Source: Zhengitettix transpicula (lineage: Eukaryota; Arthropoda; Insecta; Orthoptera; Tetrigidae). Taken from it: a stretch of 64,000 nucleotides of DNA. A program made the translations under genes and the position numbers. This document shows positions 1 to 13,300 of this stretch, piece after piece (the first letter of the stretch is position 1; each line of letters opens with the position of its first letter). A model generated the notes under the pieces. The model did no database searches. It had not been told where the DNA came from and saw only the letters and a program-made list of their open reading frames with translations. The stretch is from positions 98,570,532 to 98,634,531 of the forward strand of contig CM073591.1 of assembly GCA_037074705.1 (NCBI GenBank). Direction: 5' to 3'.

Positions 1-81
1 GGTAACAATTCTAGTTCCATAGTTTACAATTATTAACTCTTAATTGCCCTTTAATTATTACTATATATATATATATTTATT

Positions 82-84
<3 letters not shown>

Positions 85-120
<36 letters not shown>
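85..120. repeat. (AT)n microsatellite
   Basis: Uninterrupted AT dinucleotide tract that directly precedes the TGTAAT terminus of an LTR-like unit. A second ATTACA motif ends at 84, on the other side of the tract. Confidence 0.95.
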
Positions 121-123
<3 letters not shown>

Positions 124-1316
124 AATATACAAAAACTATTACTGAAACAAGCTCCAGGTTGGAGTACCAAATTTTGTGGTATAAAACATAAAAAATAGTT
201 CACTTGTTGGAACCAAATTATGTGGTATTAGAACTTTTAAAAGGAAAAGAATTAGAAATTTTTGAATTTAAACATAATTTTTTAAAGAGGTAACAAAATT
301 TATTTATTAAAATTTCTATTTACTGTTTAATGTGATTACAAATGCCTCAGCTTTAATGATACTCATAAATAAGGTCCGCAATTGTCATCAAAAGTTAACA
401 AAAAAATTACAAATTTTCATTTACAATAAGAATATTGTATAAAAGAATCTAAAGCAAAAACTAGAGAAATCTGACGGTAAATTAAATTTACATAAAGGTT
501 TACAAAATTAAGTTTCAGCATATAATTTTATTTGCGTTGCTTTGGTATCATATTGTGCAATTCAGTCATTCTATTATAAAGAAAAATATTTAATTTACAG
601 GCCATAACATTGGTTGCTATATCGTGTCACTTCACAAACAAATACAGAAAATAGATGCTGAAGTGTAACTAAATGGTGGTTTACTAACTTTATGGAAGGA
701 TTTAATCAATGATTGTTTGATAGAAAAGAAAAAAGCTTGGAGATAAACATTATTGGTCATTTCGAAATATATCAAACAAACTGAACATTTAGCGCTGGTG
801 ACAAATATTAGTTCAAATTGAATGGTGGCCGTGACTAAAAAAAACGTTTTAGTCCATGCAAGCAGTCAGGAGTCGGGATATCAAAAAGGATAAAGTGAAC
901 GTGTATGTGAAGCGTGTGTAAAAGTCTGTGCACAGAAGGGCATTGTAGAGTAAAGTGCATTCCTGAAAACCCCATATAAAATTGTAAGTAGACATTCAGT
1001 ATTAAATTCTGTAAATTTTAAATAAAGGTAATGAGTCAGATTTCGTTTTCATTTTATTTAATTACAATGTTTAAATTGTAAATTTTAGTTTTCCGTTTCC
1101 TTATCAACCCAGTAAAGACCCTGGGGTATAGAGTTTGATTTATAAAATGTAACTGCATTATTAGTGTAATTTATTGTTGAGGTAAAAGGATATAAAAAAT
1201 ATACAGAGATTTTCCTGAGTTGTATTCTAGATTAATACAATTGTTTTGCTTAATAAAATTTAATAACTTGTTTAATTTAAATTCCTATAACAATAATTAT
1301 CAACAAGAGGGGTATC

Positions 1317-1319
<3 letters not shown>
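121..1319 (+). repeat. LTR-like unit, copy 1
   Basis: First of five related units. The part from about 840 to the end is secure. It has GTAAGT at 984-989, an AATAAAGGTAATGAGT stretch shared with the copy at 34.2-35.4 kb, the family core ACCCAGTAAAGACCCTGGGG at 1107-1126, and a GGGGTATCATA end that runs into (AT)n at 1320. The 5' end is placed at TGTAAT (121) because other copies begin that way, but 121-840 does not visibly match them and could include another insertion. TG...CA-like ends, an A+T-rich 3' part with AATAAA signals and abundance without an internal region suggest solo LTRs. A nonautonomous DNA element is the alternative. No coding sequence was seen. Confidence 0.6.

Positions 1320-1364
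<45 letters not shown>
1320..1364. repeat. (AT)n microsatellite
   Basis: AT tract immediately after the 3' end of LTR-like copy 1. With the tract at 85-120 it brackets that copy. Confidence 0.95.
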
Positions 1365-1367
<3 letters not shown>

Positions 1368-3117
1368 AATAAAACATATTCATGCCAGAAGGATTTGGGC
1401 TTCTCTGAAAACTAACCAAAGACGAATTCCTGGGAGTATGTAACGTTTTTTATGTCCAATGAAAACGGAGATATGAAGCGGGTAAACCTCAAACATTTTA
1501 CTACTAAGATTATTTGTGGTTTCGGCACGGTACATATAAATATAATACTCTATATTTGGTTCCTGCGGGGTCCTGTAAGTGATTACGTCAACTTCTTTCC
1601 TGAAGCTTAAATGCAATTTTTGAATTAAAATCTACTTGGACGTATTTTTATAATAGGCCCAGTGTATGGGAGGGATATATCACTAACCTGTCCGGCAGTG
1701 TTTCCGACTTCCGCTTCTAACATATTGTAGTTTCAAATATTTTTTGCGGGTATCCACAGTTTATGGTGATATTTGAACTGGTTCAGCAGAGGGAAGTTTT
1801 CAGGGTCGATCTGTTTTTACACATGTTTTGCTCGGCCCCGTATCTGACTATCCAAGATTTTGACTGCATTTCTTTGTTCACGTTCCTCGGGCTTTTTCTT
1901 TCCAGAACATTAGGTAATTATGTTTGCCTTTGCGGTAAATGAACCCCAAGAAAATATTGTAATTCTCTTGAATTTGTTGTCCTCGATCATGATTTTATAT
2001 AAGACAGTACGCTTTTTTTGCGTAATGGGCAACTTAAACTAGGAATATAATAAATCAGTTGATAACAATATTTGATTTATAAAAAATTCTTTTCATGGTC
2101 TGAACTTTAGAGGTGAAATTAAAACCATTAAAATATTGATAATTTGAAGAATTAGTTGAACCTAAATTGCCCAATGACTGCAGGTAATTAGGCGGCATCG
2201 GTCACCTTTGGACTTTAATGAAAGAAGTATTACCGCTACTCGACTCTTGCTCCCAACCCTAAAAGACAAAGTTGACCAAGGGCATAAAAGCTAAGTAATT
2301 TGCTTAGCCATTTTCTGTTTTATATATTACGTTGATTCTAACATCTTCAATTATGATGGCGGGAAATTCCAATAAAATTTATAATACGATACTTAATTAC
2401 GCTGGAAGTTAACGGGTAGAAACTACAATTTTTTCAAATATAATATTAATTACTAATACGCCATTTTTTTACTTAGTACATAATATATTTATCCTATCAG
2501 AAATCTCATAATATTAAGTAGTTTTAAAAAATAATAATTTTTATCATTTTTTGAAACCACTTTAGCAATTTATTCAAACTTTTGGCCATTCTGGTTGCTT
2601 TACGAATTCTACTATAAGTTTTTTCAGATAAAACAAGAAATTCATGGTCAATTTACTCAGAAAAATCTAATCTAAAATTAGATTTAATATTTAATGATTT
2701 CCACGTACACTAAAGATATTTTTGTACAAATAAAACACTACGTTTAGTTCCGACATTTGGGATCTCATCAAGTGTATCATAACTATTCATAAACAAAATG
2801 GGAAAACTAATATGTTGCTAAACTATGGCTTATCCAAATAGTTGCAAAATTCCACCCAACTTATGTAGTTAATTACGGCTAAGTTAATTTAAATATAATG
2901 TACATAATTTGTTCCTTCTTACTAAACATGCATTGCAGAAATGAGATTAAACAAGTTGTGTATTTTATTTATACTATAACATTTTTCATTGTAATGGAAC
3001 TCATTTAAAATAAAATGTAATTATCATATTTGATTAAACTCTCATGTTCTTCAACATTTTCTCTCTGATGTATACATGCGACTTGGGGATGCCTTCTCAC
3101 TGATTTTTTTGGTATTC
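1365..3117. other. AT-rich DNA, nothing recognised
   Basis: No exon, repeat family or RNA gene could be supported. The 78-codon minus-strand reading frame at 1380-1616 has no recognisable protein features. Confidence 0.5.
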
Positions 3118-3490
3118 ATGTATGTTCCGGGGTCGCAGACCTTGGGCATATGATAAGAGTTGTCTGCTATTCCTATTGGAATAGTCGGCCAGCTTCCTCC
3201 TAAACCGGTCAAGGCACGGCGAGGGGAAAGCTGCGCAAGCCCCTCTCCCGCCATCGGAAGAGCGTGGGACAAGTACCCAATGCCCGACCTATCTGATGCA
3301 GGTTTTCCCTGCATCACTTTTAGGCGAATTGCCGGGTAGGATCCTTAAACTACAACCCGGAGGCCCTAATTAACCCTTGGCTACCTTCCTCTACCCTTCC
3401 GCATCCCCCCTTTCAAATCCCTTCCTATGCTATTAATGGGGAGTTGGCACCATGTGGATTACCCTCATGTAGCCTGTTGCCCTAAAAAAA
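3118..3490 (+). repeat. poly(A)-tailed SINE-like repeat, copy 1
   Basis: 5'-truncated member of the window's most abundant short family. It runs from TATGTTCCGGGGTCGCAGAC to a CCTGTTGCCCTAAAAAAA tail. Blocks seen in all fuller copies are present: the GGAATAGTCGGCCAGC palindrome area, GTGGGACAAGTACC and CCTATGCTATTAA. Confidence 0.9.
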
Positions 3491-5164
3491 AATTTCTACA
3501 ACTCGGACAGAAGCCTGAGAACAAATTATCTATATTATTCTTCAAGAAATTCTTTCTCCGCCTGTCTCTATAATAAGATATAATAGGGTATTTATTTCGC
3601 GGGAATTATTCTAATGGAAGGCGGAGTCAGAGAAAGTGTTCTATTAGGAAATCTAGTATAAATTAGCCGAAACAACTGATTAAAAAAATAAAACAATTTC
3701 AATAAATGAAGCAACTTAAAATATAAACGGTTTATTGCTCGAAAAATGTATTGAATAATTATACAAAAATTCACCTTAGATTTCTCGAAGATCTCTAAAG
3801 GATTTATTTATTTATTTATCGACGATACGCTGGAAACTGTTACAATTGATGATAACCTTCAAACGTAATCTTGTTCGTATAGTATTTTACGATTCAAATA
3901 AGTAATTTGTAGATATAAAATGTATTAAAATATATTGTAGTTAACACAATTAAATGATTAATTATTCAATTTAAATAAGCCCACATTGGAGCACATTTGT
4001 AATAATACAATTTAATTAGATTTTAAATGAACTCAATTAATAGTTGAAATGATAGGATTTTAAATGAAAAATCAAAATTCAAAATATAAAACAAAGTTAA
4101 TTTATTAAAACAAATTCTTATCACCATTGAAAATTATGTTACAAGTTGGTAAAGTGCCACGGCTTAATTTCAAGGCCGACTATCGGGCCTCCAATAAAGA
4201 ATGTTACGACAAGACAATTAAAACTTACAAAGTGAAAAATTCTTAACTTAACCCATTAGTGAAATGTGAAATCTGACGATAAATATTATTTACATTAGGT
4301 TTACAGATAATACATTTTCTTTTTAGTTTACATTACTATTTTGCTGATCGAAGGGGACTCGACCTCACGCGATTATTGTTAAACACTTCACAGACAGGCT
4401 ATGTTTCAATGAATTTTATGTGGTTGTAATTTTCAGACACAACACTTCCTGCTCTTTTGAGTTGATAACCTTGTTTTAAATCTTTGATGCTTGCATAAAA
4501 ATGCCAATAGACAAATATTTCAGATTGTCGCCTCGTTAAGCCATAAACCCGGAACTTTACAATATTAAGTCTCTGCTTCCCCTATACGCTTGCTTGAATA
4601 TAGTCACAGGAACTTTTAATCAGGTTCGCTTTCCTGGTCTAAGCAAGTTCTGTCAAAAACTACTCTGCAGCTTTGCAGAAAATACTCTCAGCTCTCTCTC
4701 CGCCGATTCCCAATACACACTTTCTGCTCTCTGACTATCCTGTACATATCCCAAAAATACACTTAAGTTCCGCGCGTCCTACTATGCCTTCGCGACAATG
4801 CCCATAGCAAGAAAGCATTATAAGCCCCATATTCTTGTACACAATTCGTATATTTACTCCGCCAACAATGAAAATCGTAAAATTTTATTCATTAAATAGT
4901 TACATGTTTTTTTAATTACCACAATATGTTGTTGCATTGTTTCAGGTTCTTGCCCAAAATCACTGGTTTGCTCGCAACTGTCATTGCCCGGATCTTTGCC
5001 CGAAGAGGAGAATGAGGAGTTACCAACCCCTGTCTAGTAAGTTCCAATATTCTACTGCTCTTTTAAGACCGGTTGTAATCTATGTAGCTTTTTATCAAAT
5101 ATTACAACTTATTCGTGACAAAAGAATTTGGTATATACAAATTCCAGGATCCTAAAATTGAAAA
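3491..5164. other. AT-rich DNA, nothing firmly recognised
   Basis: Part of 4130-4800 is less AT-rich than its surroundings. A short stretch near 4265 (GAAATCTGACGATAAAT) resembles 464-480 inside LTR-like copy 1, so an older LTR fragment may lie here. No coding exon was supported. Confidence 0.4.
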
Positions 5165-5405
5165 ATATTGGAAAAATTACAGGAGCTGAGAACCATAGAA
5201 CCATGGACGTGGGGTGCTATAACGCGCGTTAGTACCGAAAGCGTGTTGTGCAAATCGATGAGGAAGGGGAGGGGGTATGCGCGGAATAATCTCATACACC
5301 ACAACCATGTAACGCGGTCAAGATCTAGACTAACGCAAAGAGGGTAGCTCCAGGGAAGAATGACACTAAACTGGACCGCCAAGAAATGTGAAACCGCACT
5401 ATAGT
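5165..5405 (+). repeat. short dispersed repeat with AACGCGGTCAAG motif, copy 1
   Basis: It shares TAACGCGGTCAAGATCTAG and downstream GACACTAAACTGGACCGCCAA with 20885-21085, where the equivalents are TAACGTGGTCAAGTTCTAG and CACTAAACTGGGCCGTCAA. A third, shorter copy lies on the minus strand near 10.3 kb. The family class is unknown and no poly(A) or TIR is clear. Confidence 0.6.
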
Positions 5406-5478
5406 GTTAAATTAAATTCCGGCGGTTGATTTGTATTTCACTGTACGTATTTCAGTGTGTATCATGAATCTCTCTGGT

Positions 5479-5792
5479 TTTTTTCAACTAAGCTTCCCAC
5501 ATGCCGATGCACTTCGGCCTGTTTTGAGAGGTGTATGTTCCGGGGTCGCAGACCTTGGACCGCTATTCCTATTGGAATAGTCGGCCAGCTGCCTCCTAAA
5601 CCGGCCAAGGCACGGAGAAAGGAAACTGCGACCCCACAGCAATCCCCTCTCCCACCATCGGAAGGGAGTGGGACAAGTACCAAATGCCCGACCTACTTGA
5701 TGCAGGTTTTTCTAGAGTTTTCTTCCTATGCAATTAAAGGAAAGTTGCCACTATGTAGATTACCCTCATTTAACCTGTTACCGTAGAAAAAA
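5479..5792 (+). repeat. SINE-like repeat, copy 2 (internally deleted)
   Basis: It starts at a GCTTCCCACA block and ends CCTGTTACCGTAGAAAAAA. Compared with other copies it lacks about 22 bases after the CAGACCTTGG block and a long section between TTTTCTAGAGTTTT and CCTATGC. Confidence 0.85.
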
Positions 5793-6789
5793 TATATTCC
5801 TTCAAATAAATATCATATGGTGTACATCCCTTTCAATCAGTGAAAATATTTTTAAAAAACCTGCAGAAGGAATTTAGACAGGTTCGTTAGCTTTGACAAC
5901 ATATATAATGCATAAAACAGAAAAATAATTCCTCTCTATGGAACCATGAATTAATTTTTAATTTTTTTTTGTTATTTGGAAATGTCTATTGCATGATGGC
6001 TGCAATACACTTATGCTTAACCTCAGTTAATTACTATTATTTGTTATTGTATAATTTTAATTCCTCCGCCAGGCTTCTAAAGTTTCTTGTTCTTTGGTTT
6101 CGATTTTATTACGACAGCGTACACCTTTCATCGTTGCTTAGATACTCCGCACAACGCGTCGGCGTCCGCGTGTTTACCGGACGCTAAACAACACTGCTGA
6201 ATTATTCATTTGGATGACAAATTAGTAAGTCCTTCAGTTGTAATGCTGTTGGACAGGTCGTCTTTTGTGTCTATAACACACGCGTTTGTGGATAAGTTAA
6301 CTGGTCAACAAGTTTCGCAGTTAACAACTTGGTAGAATGTTTGTCTGACAAAGCGTTGACTGACATCGCCAAGGGAACCTTTCACACGCTACCATAAATG
6401 CACTTTCCATATCTAATCTATATCTACTCTACATATACTCGTTCAAATTGATTGCCGCATGATTTCGCGTTTCTACCGAGCGTAAAGTTGTGTTGCACTT
6501 CAAAGAAGACTGATTTTAAAACCTACATTCTAACAGTATTAAATTCGTTCGTAGAAATTTGAAGTTTTGCTTTACATCTCAGAAATTTAATTAATAAAAT
6601 AGCATGCGGTGACGGAACTGCCAATTTTCTGTGGCCATAGTTTAAGTACAAACAGTGCCAAACACGCCGCTCAGTTTGCATTACACTGGTCCACACGGGA
6701 TTTTTTACAGAAACCAAATTAGACGATCTTTACAGATTTCGATGCGCTGAACACGAATATCACGATTAAAATTGCCTCCTAACTCAGGG
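5793..6789. other. No gene recognised
   Basis: Mixed-composition DNA with short open frames and no supported product. It borders the fossil gene at 6790-7690. Confidence 0.4.
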
Positions 6790-7690
6790 GTACAAGTAAA
6801 TTGGGAGTTTGCGTTTCGCGTAATTGCTACAGTGATAACCTAGTTTATACGCGCCTTTTCTTTGGCACTTCTTGTTGGTGGTGTCTGGAGCATCTCTCCG
6901 TAGCATCCAGCATGAAATTAACCTCTGTCCAGTGCACCGCTGTTTCACGAGGCAGATGTCCTGTTCTCGCCGCACTCATCGCTGAATGCACCACAGTTCT
7001 CTGGGAACACATCGAGGTGGGAGTAAATGAAGTGCACCTTCAGGGTCATGTTTCCCAAGATTGTTGTTGTCACGTTACGAAAACAATGCCAAGCTGATCA
7101 GTGTGAGTCCGCCAACAGCTATCGTATCTGTAGACAAATGAATATCCCTAAACTTGTGCAATGGTGGGAAAACAATTTTGTACGGATTTACTAGAGGCTC
7201 TATTTTTAGACCCAGGCACCAGAGGTGTTCAGGAAGGCCATTTCCTCTGTGTGTAGTGTTTTTTTCTTTCGCGACTGTTCCATTCACACAAGTATCAGCA
7301 ATACTTAATGTAACTAACTCCCTTACAAGCCCAACAACATAGAAATGACTTTGAAGTCACCTCATAACCAGCCATTCGTGCTAATTGTAATTAACATAGT
7401 TTTCAACGGATTTCAATATGGTATTACTTTTTTTTAGCTAAGGCAGATTATGCGACAGGGATGGATGGCCTTTCATAACTGTTGCGTAACTGCAGTCTTC
7501 CGTCTTTATTTGGAGCAATGTATAAAGAGTCTCCACTCGTCTACTTTTTATGTAAAGTTGAGGTTTTCCAACCATTGAAAAATTGTACTGGAAAAGTCCA
7601 TCTCACTCACTTACGGCTCAGGAACCCTTGTCACAATGCAATTGCATGTAGCTCTTATAATGTCCCATAATTGTGGCTGTGAAACGTAAA
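6790..7690 (-). pseudogene. fossil of a multicopy insect gene family (HFLHSHLDFFPEN-type)
   Basis: Reading the minus strand from about 7690 down to 6790 gives, in changing frames, EWRLFIHCSK (near 7540), a cysteine-bearing YLCEWNSREKKKHY (near 7265), NPYKIVFPPLHKFRDI (near 7160), MTLKVHFIYSHLDVFPENCG (about 7050-6990) and CWMLRRDAPDTTNKK (about 6920-6870). These match, in order, blocks I know from an abundant insect protein family: EWRLFIDSSK, FLCLWDSR, NPKHIVxPPLHIKLGL, HFLHSHLDFFPEN and DYCWTLxRD. That family is usually annotated as uncharacterised and occurs in many copies, which suggests a mobile origin, but I cannot name a superfamily. Frameshifts and stops between blocks show it is dead. 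The recall of the family is from memory; the order of blocks is seen directly. Confidence 0.6.
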
Positions 7691-7917
7691 CACCTTATTT
7701 ACATATAACCGCGATCTAGGAAACAATTTTAATCTTGATATTCGTGTTCAGCGTATCTAAATCTATAAAGTACGGCTACTTTCGTTACTGTAAAAAGTAA
7801 GAAGTCGAAATTTGTGGACCAGTTGTTATGTGAGAGAAAAGTTCAGAGCAGACACAGCTATTATTAAGATTATGTGGAATTACTCATTCATAAATACTTA
7901 AATATATATATATATAT

Positions 7918-9301
7918 TGTAATGCATTTAATGTAATGCATTGGTTTAAAAACAGCGAACATTTCGTAAAGAGAATGCGAGGGAAAAGTAATTGCGGGTC
8001 CTGTCACGAGGTGACAAGACGGAGCGGTAAGACATTTATCTAGGATGAGTGCTGGTGGGCGGCAGTTAGGAAGCCGTAATTTGTAGGGACAGTGTGACGG
8101 TGCGGCAATTAGGTCTAAAGAGTAATTGCGGGTCCAGTAACTTATTGATTTGGGGATCCGTGGCGAATTCGTAACGAAGAACGTGGGGGAGCAGCTGGTC
8201 CCAAAGTGGTTATGTTAGAGCAGGCTATTGTCTCTGACGAATGACCTGACAAGTGGCGTATTTGCTTGGGACTTGCAAGAAAAGATCTTGTGCGAGTCGG
8301 GTGAGGCCGACGAGTCCTGAGTAATTGCGGGGGCGAAATAACTGCAGCTGCAAGGACGTAAATTTCGGTAATGGGATTCTGTCACCGAGCCGTTGCGACG
8401 GAATTTTGCATCAAGAGAAAAACAAGGAGGCTAGTGGTATATATAGCGGAAATAACCTATTGTGGAGACAGTCAGCGTGGGAGAGGAGTCAGAGTCAGTT
8501 AGCGTGGGAGAGGGGTGCAGGACGCATCGAAGAGACAGTTAGACAGTTAGCGTGGGAGAGGAACGAGAGACAGTCAGCGTAAGAGAGAGATGCTGTGGGC
8601 ATCGAACGTGTAGCATAGTCAGAGACAGTCAGAGTGGAGCCAGCGTGCGGAATGCATCGTGGTTGGAGTTTGAGACAGAAATAGTCAGCATCAGTCAGCA
8701 AAACTGTAACAACTATAAACATTTTTAAAATACAGAAGCTCTATCTGTATGAGTAGGAGAATTTGACCTGTCTTCGATGGTAGGCGACCTGGATGCAGCA
8801 AACGACGTAAAGAAGTGTCACGACGAACACCTGGGATATTTCACTGGATATGGACAACCAGATATCGGCGAACCAGTGATATTGTGTTAGAGTCAGTGAG
8901 TGAATGTCAAGGCTATAAAGTGCGTTTCTAAAGAACGAGTCGAAGTAAACCTGAGAAACCGTAAGTTGGAATGTATAATATTAACAGATGTAAACGTTAT
9001 TAAAGGATAACAGTCAGATGTCGTTCTCTTCTTTTGATAATAAAGTTAGAAGCAATCTATAGGTTAAGTTCATTAATAAATTTAGTAGATACTTTTGTTT
9101 AATTTAAAACATAAATGTTGGGTCTTTTTAATAGTTCGATTCTGTCCGTTGTCAAACCCAGTAGAACCCATGAGAGCAAGAGTTCTTATTATAATAGTAA
9201 AAAATAAAATTCAATTGTAATTTCTGATGAAGTTTAATAAATTTGTTTGTTAAAAGCAAAATTATATATATTTTTTATTTATACCTTATGTGGTTATTAC
9301 A
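7918..9301 (+). repeat. LTR-like unit, copy 2
   Basis: It begins TGTAATGC straight after a short (AT)n run and ends GGTTATTACA directly before (AT)n at 9302, giving TGTAAT/ATTACA termini about 1384 bp apart. Inside are imperfect tandem repeats of CAGTTAGCGTGGGAGAGG (8466-8585), GCTATAAAGTGCG at 8911 as a TATA-like box, CCGTAAGT at 8959-8966 and the 3' core AAACCCAGTAGAACCC at 9155-9170. This is the best-delimited copy of the family. The tandem repeats upstream of a TATA-like box resemble a U3 enhancer region. No internal retroelement coding region is attached, so it would be a solo LTR. Confidence 0.7.
8466..8585 (+). repeat. imperfect tandem repeat CAGTTAGCGTGGGAGAGG
   Basis: About four degenerate 18-base units sit inside LTR-like copy 2. 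They create an open frame on both strands that is not a gene. Confidence 0.85.
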
Positions 9302-9325
9302 ATATATATATATATATATATATAT
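9302..9325. repeat. (AT)n microsatellite
   Basis: AT tract abutting the ATTACA end of LTR-like copy 2. Confidence 0.95.
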
Positions 9326-10204
9326 TATTAAGAACTATCTTATTTTCCCGGTGTTGTCCTGGTATTTATTTGACCCAATCTATTCGATAGGAAAATAATA
9401 AACTGATGAAATTTGGAATGAAATTAAATCACGCCCATAAAAGTTAAAATAAAATTGGAAAATTTGGAAAACGAATTCCACAAAATATCGTTAATACTAA
9501 AATTGACCTCAAAATTCTGTCCTGTGAGTTAAGAATTGTATTTAAACCACATTCGAGCTAAAATAAACAATTACAAGGGGCTGTGGATAATTTCAAAGTT
9601 TATTTATTTACTTAAATTTTACGGACCCTGTGTCCATTTTGACAAAAATATAATATAAGAACTTATTAAAGTATTAAAGCAGTTTTTATCAATCGCATTT
9701 TTTCAATATTAAATTATATAACTAATATGTGGAACTAAAATCTCAGGTAGATCATTCATATATAAATGTATTATTATCGACAAATTTCATTAGCTCGTCT
9801 TTTTCATATGAAATTAATGTATGTTAAATTCATTTAAATCCCTGACGTTCTGTCGATTGGATTATTTGACTTCTAATTCTATGTATAGTGTGTTATATAT
9901 TGAGTTTTTATCAGAAACTCTAAAATTCAATTGATTCGGCAAATCATTACAGCCAATTTCACCGTTAATTTGTTTTTTTATTAAATCTTAAAGCATTTTA
10001 GTTACGTTGTGATTCCAATGATGGAAACATCAGGAGAGATGATAAAACTTTATAATCATGATCAATGAATAGATCAGTCAAATCCAATCTAGGAGAGTCT
10101 ATTCTATAAAATCTGTGTTACACGTATTCAAGTTTTTAAATAATTTACTGTTATGAGATGATTTCACTATACCAGATATACTGTCTTTAATGCTCTAAAA
10201 AAAA
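9326..10204. other. AT-rich DNA, nothing recognised
   Basis: No supported feature. Confidence 0.5.
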
Positions 10205-10345
10205 ATTAAAAAAATTATATTTTCTTCTTTCGTGCGCGGCTGATATGCGCTACCCCTCCGCGTACGCAGCCATTAGTTCAGTTCGTGCCTAGAGCTTGAC
10301 CGCGTTACATCTATGTGGTGAATGTTTTCTCAGCTCTACCTCCCT
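10205..10345 (-). repeat. short dispersed repeat with AACGCGGTCAAG motif, copy 3
   Basis: On the minus strand it reads TGTAACGCGGTCAAGCTCTA followed by GGCACGAACTGA, matching the AACGCGGTCAAG blocks of 5165-5405 and 20885-21085. The rest is diverged. Confidence 0.45.
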
Positions 10346-13300
10346 TCCATCAATTCGCGGCTACTGCTATAATAAATCCTTATGATTAAAATTCCCTGTT
10401 AATGCGAAAAGGGAAATGTCTTAATCAGGAAAATTAGTGAGAGTGAGTAATTTTGTAGAATATAGGCCATTTTCAATTTTTGTAATATGAAAGTAGTGCA
10501 ATACGTATTAACTTCCGATTAATGAAATTAATTTAAAACCGCTTTAAACTATAGACATATTAAATTTCAAGTAATTACACGTGACACTAGTCATAAAAGC
10601 GCTGATTTAATCGATTTGACAAAAAATTTACATCAACCCATCTTTTAATTTGTATTCCATTACAAACAATAAGTCTGAAAGAAATGTGTTAGTTTAGTCT
10701 AATCAATAGAATTAGTATAGTCTTATTCTAAACGAGATATTAAATATGAATAAACACTTATATTTTTGAGAAATAATTACATGCCGCTGTATTATCACAC
10801 TAGCTTAAATAAAACACACAAATCAAGAAAATGATAAAATAAGACAAATCTTCCCCGTCTGTATGAATCTGTCATTAATGAACGTAAATTAAGATGGCAC
10901 ATTTTATTCAATTCAAGGGAAATGTTAATTCGGGAGAAAAATTAATGATGAAATGAAATTTTACTATTCAAGTATGAGAGACTATGGCCCCAATTTCTGA
11001 GTGTTTCATATCACCTAAATCGCACGGAGTGGGGCGAATTCTTGTAATTATATGAGATCCTTTTCTAACTTAATTTTTTTTTATTTTAGTTTGTGAGGGA
11101 AGGGTGCTATTTATTAATTTTTTTTAAAAAAAACTTCTGAGGTTTTGATTACCTGTGAGACTAAAGCCAGTCGTTGCAGTTTGTTCTTATTTTTGGCATG
11201 CAATTGTTTTAAGGGTGTTATCCTTCGATAAGGGCGTATAATTTCTTTTTTATAACGTTGACTATGGAATGAGGTATAACGTAAAGTGAAATATGATAGA
11301 AATGCTGTATAAACACGTTTTTTAGCCAGAAAAATCGCACTGTAATCCGTCCCAAATATTATTATGAATTTAAATATAAAAAAGTCTGTGTTGGTTAAAA
11401 TTAACAATTAAATACCAACACAGCGAAAACAGTCAAAATTAGATTATAAAAATAAATACCGCAATTTTATTTTTGCTTTATAGGTCTCGTTAAATAGTAA
11501 TTATTTTGGTATTTTTTGGTACAGAAATTTCGTATGATTATTTATTGAAAATGAACTATGAATAAAAAAAATCGCCTTTTGATATACATTCAGACACAAC
11601 CGATCTCTCAGACGGCAACATAAGTAGTATGATAAGTTAAAGATAAAAAAAATGACTCCTTCACATCTTTGCTTCTCAAGCGAGCAGGCCTACCAACTTT
11701 ACATTTTTACTTAAAAACCTTAATTCCCTGTTTGATCAACTTGCGGTTAAAACACAATTAATATTCAACAATTGACAAAATGCGATAATTTTAGAAGGTG
11801 GCACCAGTTACTTTTCCACAATTATATTCTAATCGCTTCATACGAAATCTTGTGTCAACGTAATTCGTATACAAACCGATACTGTCAAACACAGCGATAC
11901 CAATGATTCTTTACTGTTAAGTTAACTTTTCTATCAATATCCTTTGTTTTGCTAACTTTCTTTAGATTATCATCTCTAAACAAAGAAAGCAAAGAATTTT
12001 GCCGAGACGTTATGATGTAATTATTTGTATCAGCTGATTTCATCCGTTATTTCGCTATATTATTATTTAATTGTTAAAATTTAATAAATTACATGCAAGG
12101 AAATATTATGTATACATTAATTCGGAAATTTTTTTTTTGAAAATATTCCTATTTTAATACTTATTATTTCCTACAAAATTTCTGTAGTAAGTCATTATTA
12201 AATTGAAGTTTTATAAATGCTTCCAACATTCCACAATAATAGTTATTATCCTAAAATTTTACATTAACCGCAGCGAGGTTTGTTACTTTCTGTCATAATC
12301 CTCCTTTGGTCCCCTAATGGCCGACGGTAATGTTAGATAATGTAAAAGGAACCGCTTGTTTGAGAGGAATTCCCATAAAGTCTTCTCTAATCCAGAGGCC
12401 CCTGTTTCCGATTCAGCCCACGATTCAGGGATTTAACTTCGACTCCTGTCTTAAGGACTATTGATAGAACAAACGTGCTTATTCTAGTTACAGCCCCACG
12501 CTGTCCAATAACAGTCAGACAATCGGCAGGGATCCTTAATTAATGAAAACGTTCAAATTGTTGATATTTACTGAAATATAAACGTAATGTATAAGATTAC
12601 TTTAAAAATTATTATTACTGCGAAATAAATCATTTAATAAACTGAGTGTTACGAGTATTTTTTCTTTCCAATCGAAGCAAAAGAAATATATGTATGCGAT
12701 ATTGTAATCCGTATTATAATAGTAAAAACCCCACTTTGTGAGTTGGTCTTTCTCATCAGAATGTTATTAATCGATAAACGATATAATATGAAATGCAAAA
12801 ATAATATTTTATCTTCTTTAAGGCGTTATCGGAGATAGGAATTCTTCGTATCATTTCTGACACATGATGCCGATTCTGATAAATATTTTGCAATTATACG
12901 ATCGTTACATTAGGAGAAAGTTTGTTAAAAAACGTCATTGAATAAAAAACGTAATAGCATACTCCCTTTTCTTACTTTTCTAATAAGTCATCGTAAGGTT
13001 CAACAAGTTTCAGTAAGCACACGAGTTTCAATACTTTAATCTCACTGAAAATTGTCTTAAAATTAGCAATACAATCCCAGCTTTTATTACAGTTTCCATT
13101 AATTTTATCAATTCCCCGGGTTTAAATCAGCACAAATTAAACACTTGTCTTTTTCAAGCGTATATTTAATTAACTTAAAATTTAAAACATTAAATTGATT
13201 TTTATTAGTCAAATATTTTATATAAAAAAAACGCATAACTTTCAAAGAAAGATAATTGAAAATATATATTTAAAAAGATAAAAGAATGAATTCTCGAAAA

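Noticed and set aside
5152..5382. 76-codon minus-strand frame
   Set aside because: Lies in the dispersed AACGCGGTCAAG repeat and is not preserved in the other copies.
8325..8722. Overlapping open frames of 85 and 75 codons on both strands
   Set aside because: They arise from the 18-base tandem repeat, which has no stop codons in several frames.
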